From Pachyseris speciosa (taxonomy: Eukaryota; Cnidaria; Anthozoa; Scleractinia; Pachyseridae): a stretch of DNA of 64,000 bases. The notes under the pieces were generated by a model that saw only the letters and a list, made by a program, of their open reading frames with translations, was not told the origin of the DNA and searched no databases. The DNA lies in the NCBI GenBank assembly GCA_016490735.1, contig JAEMWC010001591.1, positions 23,501-87,500 of the forward strand, read 5' to 3'. Both the position numbers and the translations under genes were made by a program. Of this stretch, positions 36,279-47,976 are shown in pieces (positions within the stretch are counted from its first letter, which is position 1; each line of letters opens with the position of its first letter).

Positions 36279-38674
36279 TTACTGTTTCCATTCAAATATT
36301 TGAATGCGATTGTTCGACCACTCACACACCACAATGTCACCGTTACGTACATTAGCAACAGACGTTGGGTTTTTAAATTCTCCTAAGTTACTGCCTTCTG
36401 TTCCAAACTTGCCAACAAACCTGCCATTCAGCTCAAACACCTGTATTCTGTGATTGTTCCTATCACACACCATCAGTTGTTTCGACTTGGTCACAGACAA
36501 ACAACAGGGAAAATTAAACTCACTATCCCCTCCCCCGTGCTGCCCGAATTCATACTGAAATTTACCCTCCCTGTTGAAAACTTTAATGCAGTGTTCACCT
36601 GTGTCTGACACTATGAGATATTTATCACACTGAACACAGTGGACAGGAAAACTAAAATAACCAGGCCCACCTATCTTGCTTACAAACTTACCATCGGTTG
36701 TGAAGATCTTAATCAGTTTGTTGCTTGAATCAGCAACAATAATGTTACCACTGGAATCCAATGATAAATACCAAGGGAAATAGAGCTGACTATCCAGGTT
36801 TCCTTTCCCACCAAACTCACGCATGTACTTCGCCTCCCTGGTGAAAATCTGTATTCTATGGTTATCACAGTCTGCTACAAAAATGTTACCATTATTGTCA
36901 AAGCATATTCCACGAGGATTATTAAATTCTCCCTCTCTGGTACCATACCGACCAAAGGAATTTAAATGCTTCCCACCCCTGTCGAAGATCTGAACCCTGT
37001 GATTCCATTGGTCAGTTACTGCTATCTTATTCGTGTTACTCACTGCCACCCCCAAGGGCTGTTAAACATTCGTTTAGAGGAACCTCCCTTCCCAAAAGAC
37101 GAAAGAGGTTTGAGCTGCAATGGTGTTTCTGACATACCCAGAGAGCAAGCTCCCTGCTGTGGTGAAAAATAGCGAGAGGCACTCGGGGAAGGAAAGAGCC
37201 CCCCGCTATTTTTGCCCCGAGAAGAAAGATCCGCGGAGCTGACAGCCTGCTCGCGGGATTTTACTAGCAAATCATAAGGACTACCAAAAACGTGTTGCCC
37301 GTTTACCTTAACGCTAATGAAATATATGCCTTGATTTCTGGGACAGTAGCTAATCTCATATTGTCCAGTCTTATTATCACGTATTTGCACTTCCATTTTG
37401 CAATCTCTCTTTTGTTCGTCTTCGATCCCAACAGTCACAAGATCGTTCTCGTTGTAACGCGTAGTTTTCTCGTAGTCTCTCGTTATTACATTAAACTTTG
37501 ACTCAACTCCAGCAAAAGCTTCTTTCAGTCCTTGGCCTTCAGCGATTGATTGGCTTGCTTTTGTTCGGTGCGGTATCTCTAGGGACCCGATTTCTTCGCT
37601 GGTGACAGTATCTAACAACTTTTTATTTTGAACGAAAATCAAAGCTGAGTGGGTTTCAAGCACACATACTGGCTTGGTTTCAACAAATTTTACAGAGATT
37701 GTGACTAATGAATTCTTGAGTTGGATTATCTCTGCATTCACCCCTCGATTAATCAGTTTATCAGCTTCGTCCAGCGACGATTCCATCATCTTTATGCCGT
37801 TCTCTATTTCACTGCGTTTTTTTGTTAGACATTCAAGTGATTTCTCTGTCTGCTGTTTTACCTCGTCGAGCAAAGCTGCTTTCTTCGCTTCAATGACCGC
37901 AATCAACATTTCAGCAAATGTCTGAATATTTGCCATCAAGTCTTCGCTTTGCTGAAACACCTTAACGCAATCTTCGTCAATTTGGCGTAGAATGTCTTTC
38001 TTTGGTTGTAAGTTCTGTCTCCGTGTTCTCACCAGAGTTTTTATTTCCACCTTTTGTCTTTCGACTTCGTCTTCTATGTCCTCTAATGCGTGACCAGAAT
38101 GTTCTAGAGAGCAACACTCTCGGCAGGCTGCCATATTGCAGTTCTTGCAGTAATACTTCAGTTCTTCATTTTGATGTCGTTGTTTTGGACAAAACGCGGG
38201 TCGCTTTAATACTTCCTCATAGTCCTCGTCTTTGAACTCTTTGAGAGCCAGAGCTCGGTGATTTCTGCTGTTTCGGATTCTTTTGTGTTCGTTGGCGCAT
38301 TCTTTACAATATAACATGCAACACCGGAAGCAATAAGAGCTCTCAGGGCTTTGCTCGTTACACTTTCCACACGTTACTTGGGTGGTACTGCATTCTCTAA
38401 TTGCCAGCATATCAATCAAGCCATTCAGGTAAAAGTTCTTTGGAAGATCGTTTAGATCGCCGCTTTCAGGCACGGTGCTACAGGATCTGCAGGTCGGGCA
38501 GATAACTGTATCCTGGCGACTGGTTGTACTTTGACTTGTCTGGTGCCATCGCATTAAGCACTGCAAACAGAAACTGTGCAAACAGGAAAGATTTCTGGGA
38601 TCTGTAAATATCTCCGAACACACTGCGCAAGTCACTACTTCACGGAGATCGTGAAGCAACGTTTGGGTGCCCAT
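36279..38674 (-). pseudogene. TRIM-NHL gene, second copy, with one frameshift before the NHL domain
   Basis: The first frame (38674 down to 37040) gives 544 residues: RING (C16, C19, C31, H33, C36, C39, C59, C62), two B-boxes, coiled coil, filamin domain and S/G-rich linker, ending SPWGWQ-stop. The second frame (37055 to 36279) resumes at GVAVSNTNKIAVTDQ and completes six NHL repeats, ending IQIFEWKQ. The break is a C run of five bases (37049-37053); the intact gene and the copy at 43320 have six C there. All zinc ligands are kept and no other lesion is seen, so this may be a very young pseudogene, a polymorphism or a sequencing error. As written, the product is a ligase lacking its NHL propeller. 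Confidence 0.88.
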
Positions 38675-40005
38675 GTTGTTACATATTCTAGTTCAACAGA
38701 AACAAGCGAGCAGTATAGTTTATGGTGTTCAAAGGTTTCAGCTTGAATCTTTCTCGAAATGATTCTTCGTTTCTAAATTCTCACGAATCGTAACCACGCC
38801 CAGTATTATTTTATAACTTGTCAATCAAAGCGATGATTGAAACAGTTGAATATGGCACAAACGTCCGAGAGATACATGGCCGTTTACGTTTCGAAACTCT
38901 AAGATAAAGACATACAGCTTCTCTCTAAGTAGTCTTTTCAATAAACTTTTTCCTGTTTTGACTTGATCTTCTAAGTTACGCAACCGACGATTTTCAATAC
39001 TACTTTTTATTAATATACATTAAGGTGGACGCGTGATTGAGCAAAAGTCAGTCTTGAATGCCGGCTTGATCGTCGCGAGAAACATTTGATGAGAATATAA
39101 TAACCATCATTTCATTACTTGCGAGCTAAACTGGGCATTTGGGTTGGACTGAATGTGATTTTCTTAGCTTCTGGAGCAGGAAGTAACTTCTCTGTTCTAG
39201 CTGATGTTTAAACCTTTATGTAAAATGGCATCCATAATGTTCCTGTGATGAATTGATGAGGATCAAACGGTTAGTTTGCTCTATGATAAAATGAGGCAAA
39301 CGAAATAAACGTTAGGGACGAATTGCTTGGACCAATTGATTGATAAAACTATAAAGTGCGGTATAATTGTGAAAATATTTCAGTTTATCTCGGCTTTGTT
39401 TGCAAACAAATCGTCGGACCGAAACGATGTGTTAATGTTTTGAACTTATCAAGTTATTTTAAGGATTTTGAATACCTGTAATGAGACGTTGCGCTAGCTA
39501 AAGGCCTCGGTCTACTGGCTAAACTCAAAAGACGCTGGCTCTTTGTCTCAGTACAACGAAAGGAAGTTCTAACTGTTAATTAGTTGTTTTCTAGACATCG
39601 AGACATGTACATAACAAACGTTCATCAGGTATTGATGCATCGAGACCGTGATAACAAACTTGTGAGGTGGATTGAGTTCATATCACCCCACATTTATCAT
39701 TATTAGAGACCAATAAGCTTTTGTTGAGATGAACCATTTTGAAAGAAATTATGATGTACTACGCTATAAAAGCCGGTTCTGAAATCGCATCGCAAAACTA
39801 GTGGGGAAAATTAGTTCAAGAGAACTTCTGTTTCTTGCTATGATCAGGAATCAAAGTGAAAAAGAGTTCGATGCATTATTTTCCATAAGAGTAGGCGAAC
39901 ATTGTTTGACTTCTTGTATTGAATTCAATATTTTATTGCCTTGGATGGTACTTTACTATTAAAAGGCTTTAACAAGCCCCTGATATCAAAACAACAATTT
40001 TCGCT
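38675..40005. other. Intergenic DNA upstream of TRIM copy 2
   Basis: No gene or clear repeat. The proximal 100 bp may hold the leader and promoter, but it does not match the leader module of copy 1 well. Confidence 0.4.
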
Positions 40006-40007
40006 AC

Positions 40008-40152
40008 ACCCCCCCCCCCCCTCCCCCCTCCTTCCCAAATGACCTACCTCCACCTTCTTTTTCGATATCAATAACGTCACATAGGCTTTGCTCCATCCTG
40101 CGAAAGTTGTTTATGCTACAGGCCGGGGGAGGGGGGAGGGGGGGGGGGGGTG
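40008..40152. repeat. Poly-C tract and facing poly-G tract
   Basis: A C-rich run (40008-40033) and, about 100 bp on, a G run (40123-40151). They are complementary in base type and could pair. The G-rich strand could form a G-quadruplex. Such tracts are also prone to assembly error. Confidence 0.85.
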
Positions 40153-40488
40153 GTTTTAATTGTTTCGTTTCAACTGTTTGATCTTTACGAATGTGAACCC
40201 ACTTGCACCCCTCTCAGCACCCTGCGCGAACGTGCTGTGGTGTTAAAGTTAAAGCAGAAAAAAAGGTCTTTGTTAGTGAGTTGTCCCCACGCCAGAGTAA
40301 GACAAGTAGAAACAATACACGGACAAAGTAGCTTCGATTTTGTTCGGGTAAACCTAGACCAAAATTTAAACCCAACCCTAACCGTAATCCCAACCCAGCT
40401 ATAAACGATCCATAGCATTTCTTGACTCTTTACTTGACTCTGTCCTAAGGCACTGGAGGTTCAAGGTTTCTGAAAACGTCATTCTGAC

Positions 40489-41760
40489 GTAGCTATTTTT
40501 AATCCGTGGAGCTACAACAACGGCCCAAGTTCGGTTTGCTTCGGTTCGGTTTCAGCCATTTTTCATATTAAGTGGCTGCCTGATGAGCATCATTAAGCGT
40601 GACGGTAGCTAAGAGTCCACTATATCACATTTTCTGCACAAGCCTTCGCGGAGATGATTTAGATTTTCAAAACTATCTTCCCATTATACATGAAAAACTT
40701 GAAACGTTAAAAGAGATCGCAATTGCAAAAAAACCTCTTTCTAAAGTTCATCGCACTTGGGCCATATCTACTCTAAAATATGTTTACTGTCTTTTCATTA
40801 CATATTATCGTTGTTAGTGGCATTATACTCTTTACAAGTAATTTTAGTTTGTTCTTGTTATCTAATGAAGTGTATTCGGGATCATTTGGTAGTCGTCGTA
40901 CGTGCTTTCTTGTTAGTATTTTTAGTACGTTTGTAATCATTTCTTTTACTTTGTTGTTTCAGTGTTGATGATGTGTATTTGTTGTTTCAATTTGCAAATA
41001 AATTCATTAAAAAAAAAAAGCTACGAGTCCACTTAGAATCGAGCGAGGTGATGTACTTTGTTGTCCAATTTGGCTTGTTACGCGACGAACTGGGAATTTG
41101 GCCGGTCGGACACTTAGTACCTTTGGGACTCGACTATTGATGAATTTCTCGACCTACCGCCTCATATTTTGGAATTTGTGAGCACTGAAGATGACCACAA
41201 GCACGAATTTTTGGCGGTAGGTCGGAGTGGCTGTAGACTTAGTTTATATGTGAAAGAATTGGGGAAAGGAACGGGCGCTGTCAAAAATTCTCCTTATTTC
41301 CCAGCATGCGACGCGGTCGAGATGTTGAAAATGGCGGGAAGGCCCGAATGCACTTGAACAAAAGGCTGTATCTACGCTCGGGAGAAGAAAATGAATTTAA
41401 AAAAACTCATTTCTAAGCTAGAAGAAGGACTGAATTTTGTTACAATGGTTGAAGTTTAGTTTTTAGACGATGATTTCTTTAAAAAACATAAAGGCAAAAA
41501 GAGGTATTTTCGTGGTTTCTCTTTGAAGTTAAAAACCGTCAGTTTCGTTCTTGTCGAAACTCAAAAGGCCGTATTTGGTAAAAATCACTACGTTTCTTGC
41601 GTTTCTTGGATATCCAGATTTAAAGGACATTCCATTTCGTGCTCAAAACTGACAGTTAAGGCAATATTCGTGCGATTGAGAAAGTTGCAATGTTTTGAAG
41701 CATGGCAGTCTTGTGCAGCCGGTTTCGGCCGGTGTAGGAGTCAATGGGTTAAGCGGCTAT
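40489..41760 (+). repeat. Decayed duplicated block, copy 2 (with retroposon insertion)
   Basis: Colinear with 9117-9990 on both sides of a 0.4-kb insertion. This copy keeps a slightly longer open frame (41169-41357: VKELGKGTGAVKNSPYFPAC). Neither copy is intact, and I do not recognise the ancestral protein. Confidence 0.65.
40607..41033 (+). mobile_element. Poly(A) retroposon insertion with 15-bp target duplication
   Basis: Sequence absent from the sister copy near 9260 is bordered by AGCTAAGAGTCCACT (40607-40621) and AGCTACGAGTCCACT (41019-41033). The insert ends AATTCATT followed by an A tract. It encodes a frame fragment LRGDDLDFQNYLPIIHEKLE. This is a 5'-truncated non-LTR retroelement or processed transcript of unknown source. 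Confidence 0.85.
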
Positions 41761-42299
41761 AAAACGATGTTTAGGTTAACTCCCGCCTTAAGAGGCTTTT
41801 ATTGTTTAGTTTTATTATTATAGGAATCAATTACTGTCACCGTTAATTTTAACCAAAACCCTGTCAATCAAACGATTGTTTCAAAGGAGACCTAGTCCTT
41901 AAAACGAAGACGGGGCACATGAAGTACTGGAAAGTAAGGACATTTAGGAGCCAAATTAGGAAAGATGAATGACCTGATATAGATGGAAGTTAGGATTACT
42001 GCAGAAAAAAAATACAGGAGTTACTCTTAGCGATTACAAAAATACCATAGACTAAAGTAGAGACTGCAGGATGTGAGTGTTGGCCAAAGTAGACCACCAC
42101 CTACTTTAGAACAAAAAGAAGAGACAGAAAAAGAGAGAACTCTGAGCTTTAATATGAAATGTTTTTATAAAGGCTAAGACTAGGAAACAAATATATACTA
42201 GTTATGCAACGCTTTCGAGTGGTATACCATGGAATATCCCACGAGTCATCTGTATTTTCTCGGTATACACGCGAGCCTTTAGTAATAATCCTTATGAGA
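41761..42299. other. Intergenic DNA, nothing recognised
   Basis: No ORF or repeat of note. Confidence 0.4.
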
Positions 42300-42557
42300 T
42301 AAACCACAAGCTACAATTATATTAAAAAAATTCTCTTTCAGCCACTTATCTGGCGGCCAGCTAACCTACTTTGTTATGTTGGGTTACATCGACAAAACAT
42401 CGACAAAATAAGACCGCATGACATGCTTCTAATTTTCTAAATTTGTTGTTGCTTTTTTAATGATTAATGATATGACTACACAACTGTAGGAAAGAAAATT
42501 GAACTGGATTCAAACATAAACGTTACAACTTTCCTTATCGGCTGACGATAACAATTT
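42300..42557 (-). repeat. 3' flank of TRIM pseudogene 3 (short)
   Basis: Contains the TTTCAGCCACTTATCTGGCGG block and the AT-rich stretch before the stop that are seen in the other units. Confidence 0.55.
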
Positions 42558-44937
42558 CTATTCAAATATTTGAATGCGATTGTTGCACCACTCAGACACC
42601 ACAATTCTATCATTACTCAAAACAGCAGCAGACGTTGGGCCATTAAATTCCTCTAAGTTCTCCTAAGTTCCTTTTGTTCCAAACTTGCCAACAAACCTAC
42701 CATTCAGCTCAAACACCTGTATTCTGTGATTGCCCTCGTCACACACCATCAGGTGTTTCGACTTGGTCACCGCCAAACAACGGGGATAATTAAACTCACC
42801 ATCCCCTCTCCCCTTCCGCCCGAACTTATACTGAAATTTACCCCCCCTGCTGAACACTTTGATGCAGTGTTCACGGCTGTCTGACACTATGAGATATTCA
42901 TCACACTGAACACAGTGGACAGGCCAACTAAAAGAACGAGGCCCACCTATCTTCCTTACAAACTCACCATGGGTTGTAAAGATCTTAATGAGCTTGTTGA
43001 AGCTATCAGTAACAATGACGTTACCACTGACATCCAATGTTAAACTACTAGGATAACGGAGCTGACTATCAAGGCTTCCATACCCACCAAACTCACCCAT
43101 GCACCTCCCCTCCCTCGTGAAAATCTGTATTCTATGGTTACCACAGTCTGCTACGAAAGTGTTACCATTATTATCAAAGCATGTCCCACGAGGAGTATTA
43201 AACTTTCCCTGGTTGGTACCTTCGCAACCAAAATATGTTAAGTAGTTACCACTACTGTCGAAGATCTGAACCCTGTTGTTAGGTTGGTCAGTTACTGCTA
43301 TATCGTCAGTGTTACTCACTACCACCCCCCAAGGACCGTAAAACATTCCCACAGAGGATCCTTTCTCCCCGAAACTTAAAAGTGGTTTGAACTGCAATGG
43401 TGTCCCTGACATAGCACGAGAGCAAGCTCCCTGCCCCGGTGAAAAATAGCGAGAGGCACCCGGGGAAGGAGAGTGCCCCCGCTGTTTTTGCCCCGAGAGG
43501 AAAGATTCCCGGAGTTGACAGTCTTCGTGCGGCATTTTATTAGCAAATCATAAGGACTACCACAAACGTGTTCCCCGTTTACCTTAGTGCTAATTGAATA
43601 CCTGCCTTGATCTCTGGGACAATAACTAATCTGATAGTGTTCAGTTTTGTTATCATGTATTCGTACATCTGTCTGGCACTCTCGCCTTTGTTCGTCTTGG
43701 ATCTCCACCGAAACTCGGTCTCGTTCATTGTAACATTGTTTACCCTCTGCGTTTTTTGTCGTCAAAATGAAATGTGCTTCACGTCCAGCAACTGCTTCAG
43801 TCAGTGCTTTGCCGTCAGCGATTGATTGGCTTGCTTTTGTTCGGTGAGGTATCTCTAAGGACCCCATTTCTGCGTTGGTGACAGTGTCTAACAACTTTTG
43901 ATTTTGAACGAAAACTAAAGCTAAGGGACTTTCAGGGTCAAGCTTGACAGGCATGGTTTGAACAACTTTCACAAAGATTGTGTCTAATGAATTCTTGAGT
44001 TGGATTATCTCTGCATTCGCTCCTCGATTTATTAGTTTACCAGATTTTTCTAGCGACGATTCTATGACCTCCATGTCATTCTCTATTTCGCTGCGTTACT
44101 TTGTTAGACATTCAAATGATTTGTCCGTCTGCTGTTTCACTTCGGCGAAAAAACGTTCCTTCTTCGTTTCAATGACCGTAATCAACTTGTCAGCAAATGT
44201 CTGAACATTTGCCATCAAGTCTTCGCTTTGCTGAAACACTTTAACGCAATCTTCATCAATTTGGCGTAGAGTGTCTTGTTTTGCCTGTAAGTTTTGCCTC
44301 TGTGTTTTCACCAGAGTTTTTATTTCGACCTTTTGTCTTTCGACTTCGTCTTCTATGTGCTCTAATACGTGACCAGAATGCTGTCGTAAGCAACACATTT
44401 GGCAGGCTGCCAGTAGTACTTTAGTTCTTCATTTTGATGTCGTTGTTTTGGACAAAACGCGGGTCGCTTTAATAAGTCCTCATAGTCCTCGTCGTTAAAC
44501 TCTTTGAGTGGCAGAACTCGGTCATTTCTGCTGCTTCTCATTCTATTGTGTTCATTTCCGCATTCTTCACCATATAACATGCAACACTGGAAGCAATTAG
44601 AGCTCTCAGGGCTTTGCTCGTTACAATTTCCACAAGTTACTTGGGTGGTATTGTATTCTCTAATTGCCAGCACATCAATCAAACTATTCAGGTAAAAGCT
44701 GTTTAAAAGATCGTTTAGATCGCCGCTTTCAGGCACAGTGCTATAGGATCTGCAGGTCGGGCAGATGATTGTATCTTGGCGATTGGTTGTACTTTGACTT
44801 GTCTGGTGCCATCGTATTAAGCACCGCAAAAAGAAACTGTGTCAACAGGAAAGATTTCTGGGATCTGTAAGTATCTCCGAACAAACCGCACAAGTCACTT
44901 CTCCACGGAGATCGTGAAGCAACGTTTGGTTGTCCAT
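42558..44937 (-). pseudogene. TRIM-NHL pseudogene 3
   Basis: The start ATG at 44937 gives MDNQTLLHDLRGEVTCAVC. Lesions in order: a TGA where the RING has Leu of SCLHSF (near 44842); the next RING Cys replaced by Phe (HSFFLRC); loss of about a dozen codons at B-box 2 with a frame change near 44410; a TAA at 44096-44098 in the coiled coil; a frameshift in the linker near 43475-43540; and a 10-bp duplication (TCTAAGTTCT/CCTAAGTTC, 42652-42669) that shifts the last NHL repeat. The remaining frame then reads to IVVSEWCNNRIQIFE and a TAG at 42558. The coiled coil, filamin domain and NHL blades 1-5 are still readable, so decay is recent compared with the small relics. Confidence 0.92.
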
Positions 44938-45027
44938 GAAGGATTCAGAAAATGAGGAAAGAACGCATTCTTACGAAACTGAACACCACTCATTGACTAT
45001 ACCTATCTTCAACTTTTCTCAGAAGAA

Positions 45028-45840
45028 CGCTGCCTTTGTTTGGGTGTTGCTTTCGTGCCCAGGAATGTGACCCCAGTAGTTCGGATAAACATGGTTTGTC
45101 ATTAGACTGTTAGCAGTCATTCTGGATCGAGTGGGGAGCTCACGCCAATAGCCTCTTCACGCTCTTTTTTCCTCGCTCCAGTCGCACTGCACTGTTCCTC
45201 AGCGCGCTATTAACAGGAGGGACTGACAGCAGTCTCGTTTCTCGTTAGAGTCTCGTGACTTTCTATCTTAAGCTTTTCACAAAATTACCCACCCTGAAGT
45301 ACGCTGCCTTTGTTTGGGTTCTGTAATCTGACCCCCAGTAGCTGGGTTTTAAAATGTTATAAGTTTGCAAGTTTCTCATTAATTTAATATAAATCTTTTA
45401 TTTCACAACACGACAAACACCACTTACAAGATGCATATGCATGAATACTAAACCTACTAATGTTTTTCATTTGTTCTTATACCATATATACTAGCCGCTC
45501 CATTGCCGGATTAGCATTATTTGTAACGCTAGTGGCAATTATCACGGTTAAAGATTCCACTACTTAAAATATTGTACAGCCTATTCAACAAATAAAGAAA
45601 TGAAGGATAAAGGACGCAACAAGACACTAAATGAGCATAATTATGTAGTTATAAAGCGTAAAAAAAAATTCAAAGTTTACATCAAATTACAATGGTGCGA
45701 ATCCCAAAGAGAGAGCCAGCTTCTTATTAAATGTTTCCATACTGTTAGTTTTAATACATATGAACTTCCAAACAGAGCGCTGTCTTTGTTTGGGTTTTGC
45801 GTTCGTGGCCAGGAATGTCACCTCGTCAGTGAGAAGCCAG
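45028..45840 (-). repeat. Three orphan 5' leader modules of TRIM units
   Basis: The phrase AACGCTGCCTTTGTTTGGGT, followed by GGCCAGGAATGTGACC-like sequence, occurs at about 45028-45085, 45296-45345 and 45768-45835, and again at 55145-55200. The middle copy is preceded by CTCGTGACTTTCTATCTTAAG, as in the leader of the intact gene. They probably mark lost gene copies. Confidence 0.6.
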
Positions 45841-45966
45841 ATAAACATGCTTCGGGTGTTAGTTATATTTTTGTCACCGAGTAACAACCAATCATATTGG
45901 AGAATTTTGTTATTGAGACAATTAATAATGAGATCAATTAAGACAGCGAATATAAAATATCATGTT

Positions 45967-46045
45967 AGATGCCTGGGATCCGTAAACATGTCTTAAGCAC
46001 TGGACAAGACACTTCTTTGCAAAGATTATGTAACAGCATTTGTTT
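45967..46045 (-). pseudogene. TRIM N-terminal relic (start of RING)
   Basis: Minus strand reads NLCKEVSCPVLKTCLRIPG, matching [19 protein letters not shown] with a frame change after the second Cys codon. Nothing of the gene follows. Confidence 0.65.
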
Positions 46046-46191
46046 CTATATTTACCTTTTCTTGGAATCAGCGGAGGAACTAACCAATCTGAAGATCTAC
46101 ACTATACTAAGAGGTTTATTCTCGGTTTATTCTCCTCTTTAGAGCTAAAGCAGTAACAGAAATTCATTTAAAGAGGCAGTGAATCGGCTTC

Positions 46192-46407
46192 TCATCTGTT
46201 CTTTATCCGAGAAAAGGGAGAAAAGTTCCCTTTTCTTGATACCAAACACTGTAAACAGAAACTGTGTAGACACGAAAGCTTTTTGGGATCAGTAAAGACA
46301 TCCTTACACACCGGATAAGACACCTGATCACGGAGATTTTTCAGCATTGCTTCGTTGTCCATTATAACTTCAGCAAACGAGGAAGAAATTGTCCTCGAAC
46401 TCAACAC
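46192..46407 (-). pseudogene. TRIM N-terminal relic (RING half)
   Basis: An in-frame ATG gives MDNEAMLKNLRDQVSYPVC and [11 protein letters not shown] before unrelated sequence. The first RING Cys is Tyr, and there are no B-boxes, coiled coil or NHL. The 5' flank (46380-46510) matches that of the relic at 58138-58214. Confidence 0.8.
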
Positions 46408-46696
46408 CGTAATTTTCTCAGAATTCAGGATAAATAATAGCCCACGTCTGATCCTCCGAAGAATGTGACCCGGTTTGCGTTCTTGTCTGCAGTCAGATTG
46501 TTTTAAATTTGTTTTTCATTGTTTCGTTGAAACAACAAATAAAAAGACCACATTCCGAAATGTTTGATCAATGACCTTTAATACAGGCAAAACAAGTTCT
46601 TGACAAGTTACCGCGTTTGCAATCTAGATTTTATTGCACTTGTTCACAGTCATTTTCACCAAGCATTTTAAATTTTACTAAGCATTTTAGATTTCA

Positions 46697-46913
46697 ATCT
46701 TATTGTAGACTGCGAGTAGTCTCTAATTTCGGCGATAGATTGTGGGGTGGGCGAAAGACACGCGCGCGCGAAGTTGCGAGGAGACGCGACGAGAAGGGAG
46801 CTCCAAAAATTAATCGTCTCGCGTCTCCTCGCGACTTCGCGCGCACGCGTGTCTTTCGCCCGCCCCACAATCCATCGCCGAAATTAGAGACCACTCGCAG
46901 TCTAATCTTATTG
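46697..46913. mobile_element. 199-bp palindromic MITE, TAGACTGCGAG ends, 9-bp target duplication
   Basis: The element 46706-46904 begins TAGACTGCGAGTAGTCTCTA and ends with the matching reverse complement. The arms are about 95 bp, CpG-rich and full of GCGCGCG and GAGACGCGA words. It is flanked by ATCTTATTG at 46697-46705 and 46905-46913. The end sequence and duplication length suggest mobilisation by a Mutator-like transposase. The 188-codon ORF across it is a palindrome artefact. Confidence 0.92.
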
Positions 46914-47654
46914 ATAACAAAATCTGGTCGGGGAAGCGTGTTCTTCAATAAGCACATCATTCGGAAAGACGTTTATGCCATCGTCACCAAGTGCACGCTC
47001 TTCAGGCTCGGCTGCCACAGAGGTGTCTGGGCTCTGCTTACCATTGCAAACAGCATTAACGGACACAAGCCGATGACATTAGTGAGGGATACCTGTGGTA
47101 TCCGACACGAAAATACTGTCTTCAACAAACAAAATTGTTTCTGTGCTTTTATATCTTTAGCTTTTCTCGGAATAAGAGCCTGATAGGACACTGTGCTAAG
47201 AGGTTTTACTTGTTTAGTGTTACATGGCAAAAATCAAAGTAATCTTGGAGCCATTATGAAGAAGCCCTGCCGATCACAACTATCGCGTGAAATGCCAGTT
47301 CCAGGTGCGATGAGTGACTTAACAGAGTAGAAATTCAGGATTAACGTAGAAACGTAGCCTTTTTAGTGCGTTGTTTCCACGCCAAAGTGAAGAAAAATAG
47401 ATATAAAAAGCTCAGACAAACCAGCTTTGATTTGGTTGGGATGAACAGACAGTAGAATCGAACCCTTTTGCGTGCATGGTTTAACTATGTAATCAACAGT
47501 GAACTGAAATCAAAGCAAGTTGTTGTAAGATGCTTTCAGACGAAGTCGAACAGATTTTGTTGAATTCTTCTCTTCATCACTAAGCTAATAACAGAAATTC
47601 GTTTTAGGAGGTTGCAAATCGCCCTGTGATCTGCTCTGTTTCAGAGAAAAAAGG
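46914..47654. other. Orphan TRIM leader and unassigned DNA
   Basis: Around 47148-47205 is TATCTTTAGCTTTTCTCGGAA then GACACTGTGCTAAG, a TRIM leader module without a gene. Around 47600-47655 is the unit junction leading into the 3' flank. No other gene is seen. Confidence 0.5.
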
Positions 47655-47976
47655 TAAAGTTATGCGACGCGAGGACAAAATATAGGGTTGCGTTGGACAA
47701 TTTGTTTCCCATTGCATTACTCATCAGTGACATTAGACACAAACAAAAATGAAAAAGAAAAGAAAAAGTAACATTCAGATATTTTAGACTGGAACAGCAA
47801 TTAATTTTCATCTTCTTGTTTATTAAAATTCAAATGAAGTCCAAGAACGTTTTTTTCGTTTCCCAAGATTTACATTCCATTGAACTATTTTCATACAATA
47901 CCCTACAACAAGATATTTGAGAACAAATTCTAAAGAAATTATAGAGGATAAAAATTGTAAATAGCTGTGAAAAAGG
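47655..47976 (-). repeat. TRIM 3' flank, distal half (copy split by a transposon)
   Basis: Matches 1913-2225 and 58372-58712. The match breaks at TGAAAAAGG (47968-47976) and resumes at 49658, showing the precise insertion point of the element between. Confidence 0.8.

Noticed and set aside
46617..47183. 188-codon plus-strand ORF with arginine-rich middle
   Set aside because: It runs straight across a 199-bp palindromic MITE with target duplications. The mirrored ORFs on the other strand show it is an artefact.
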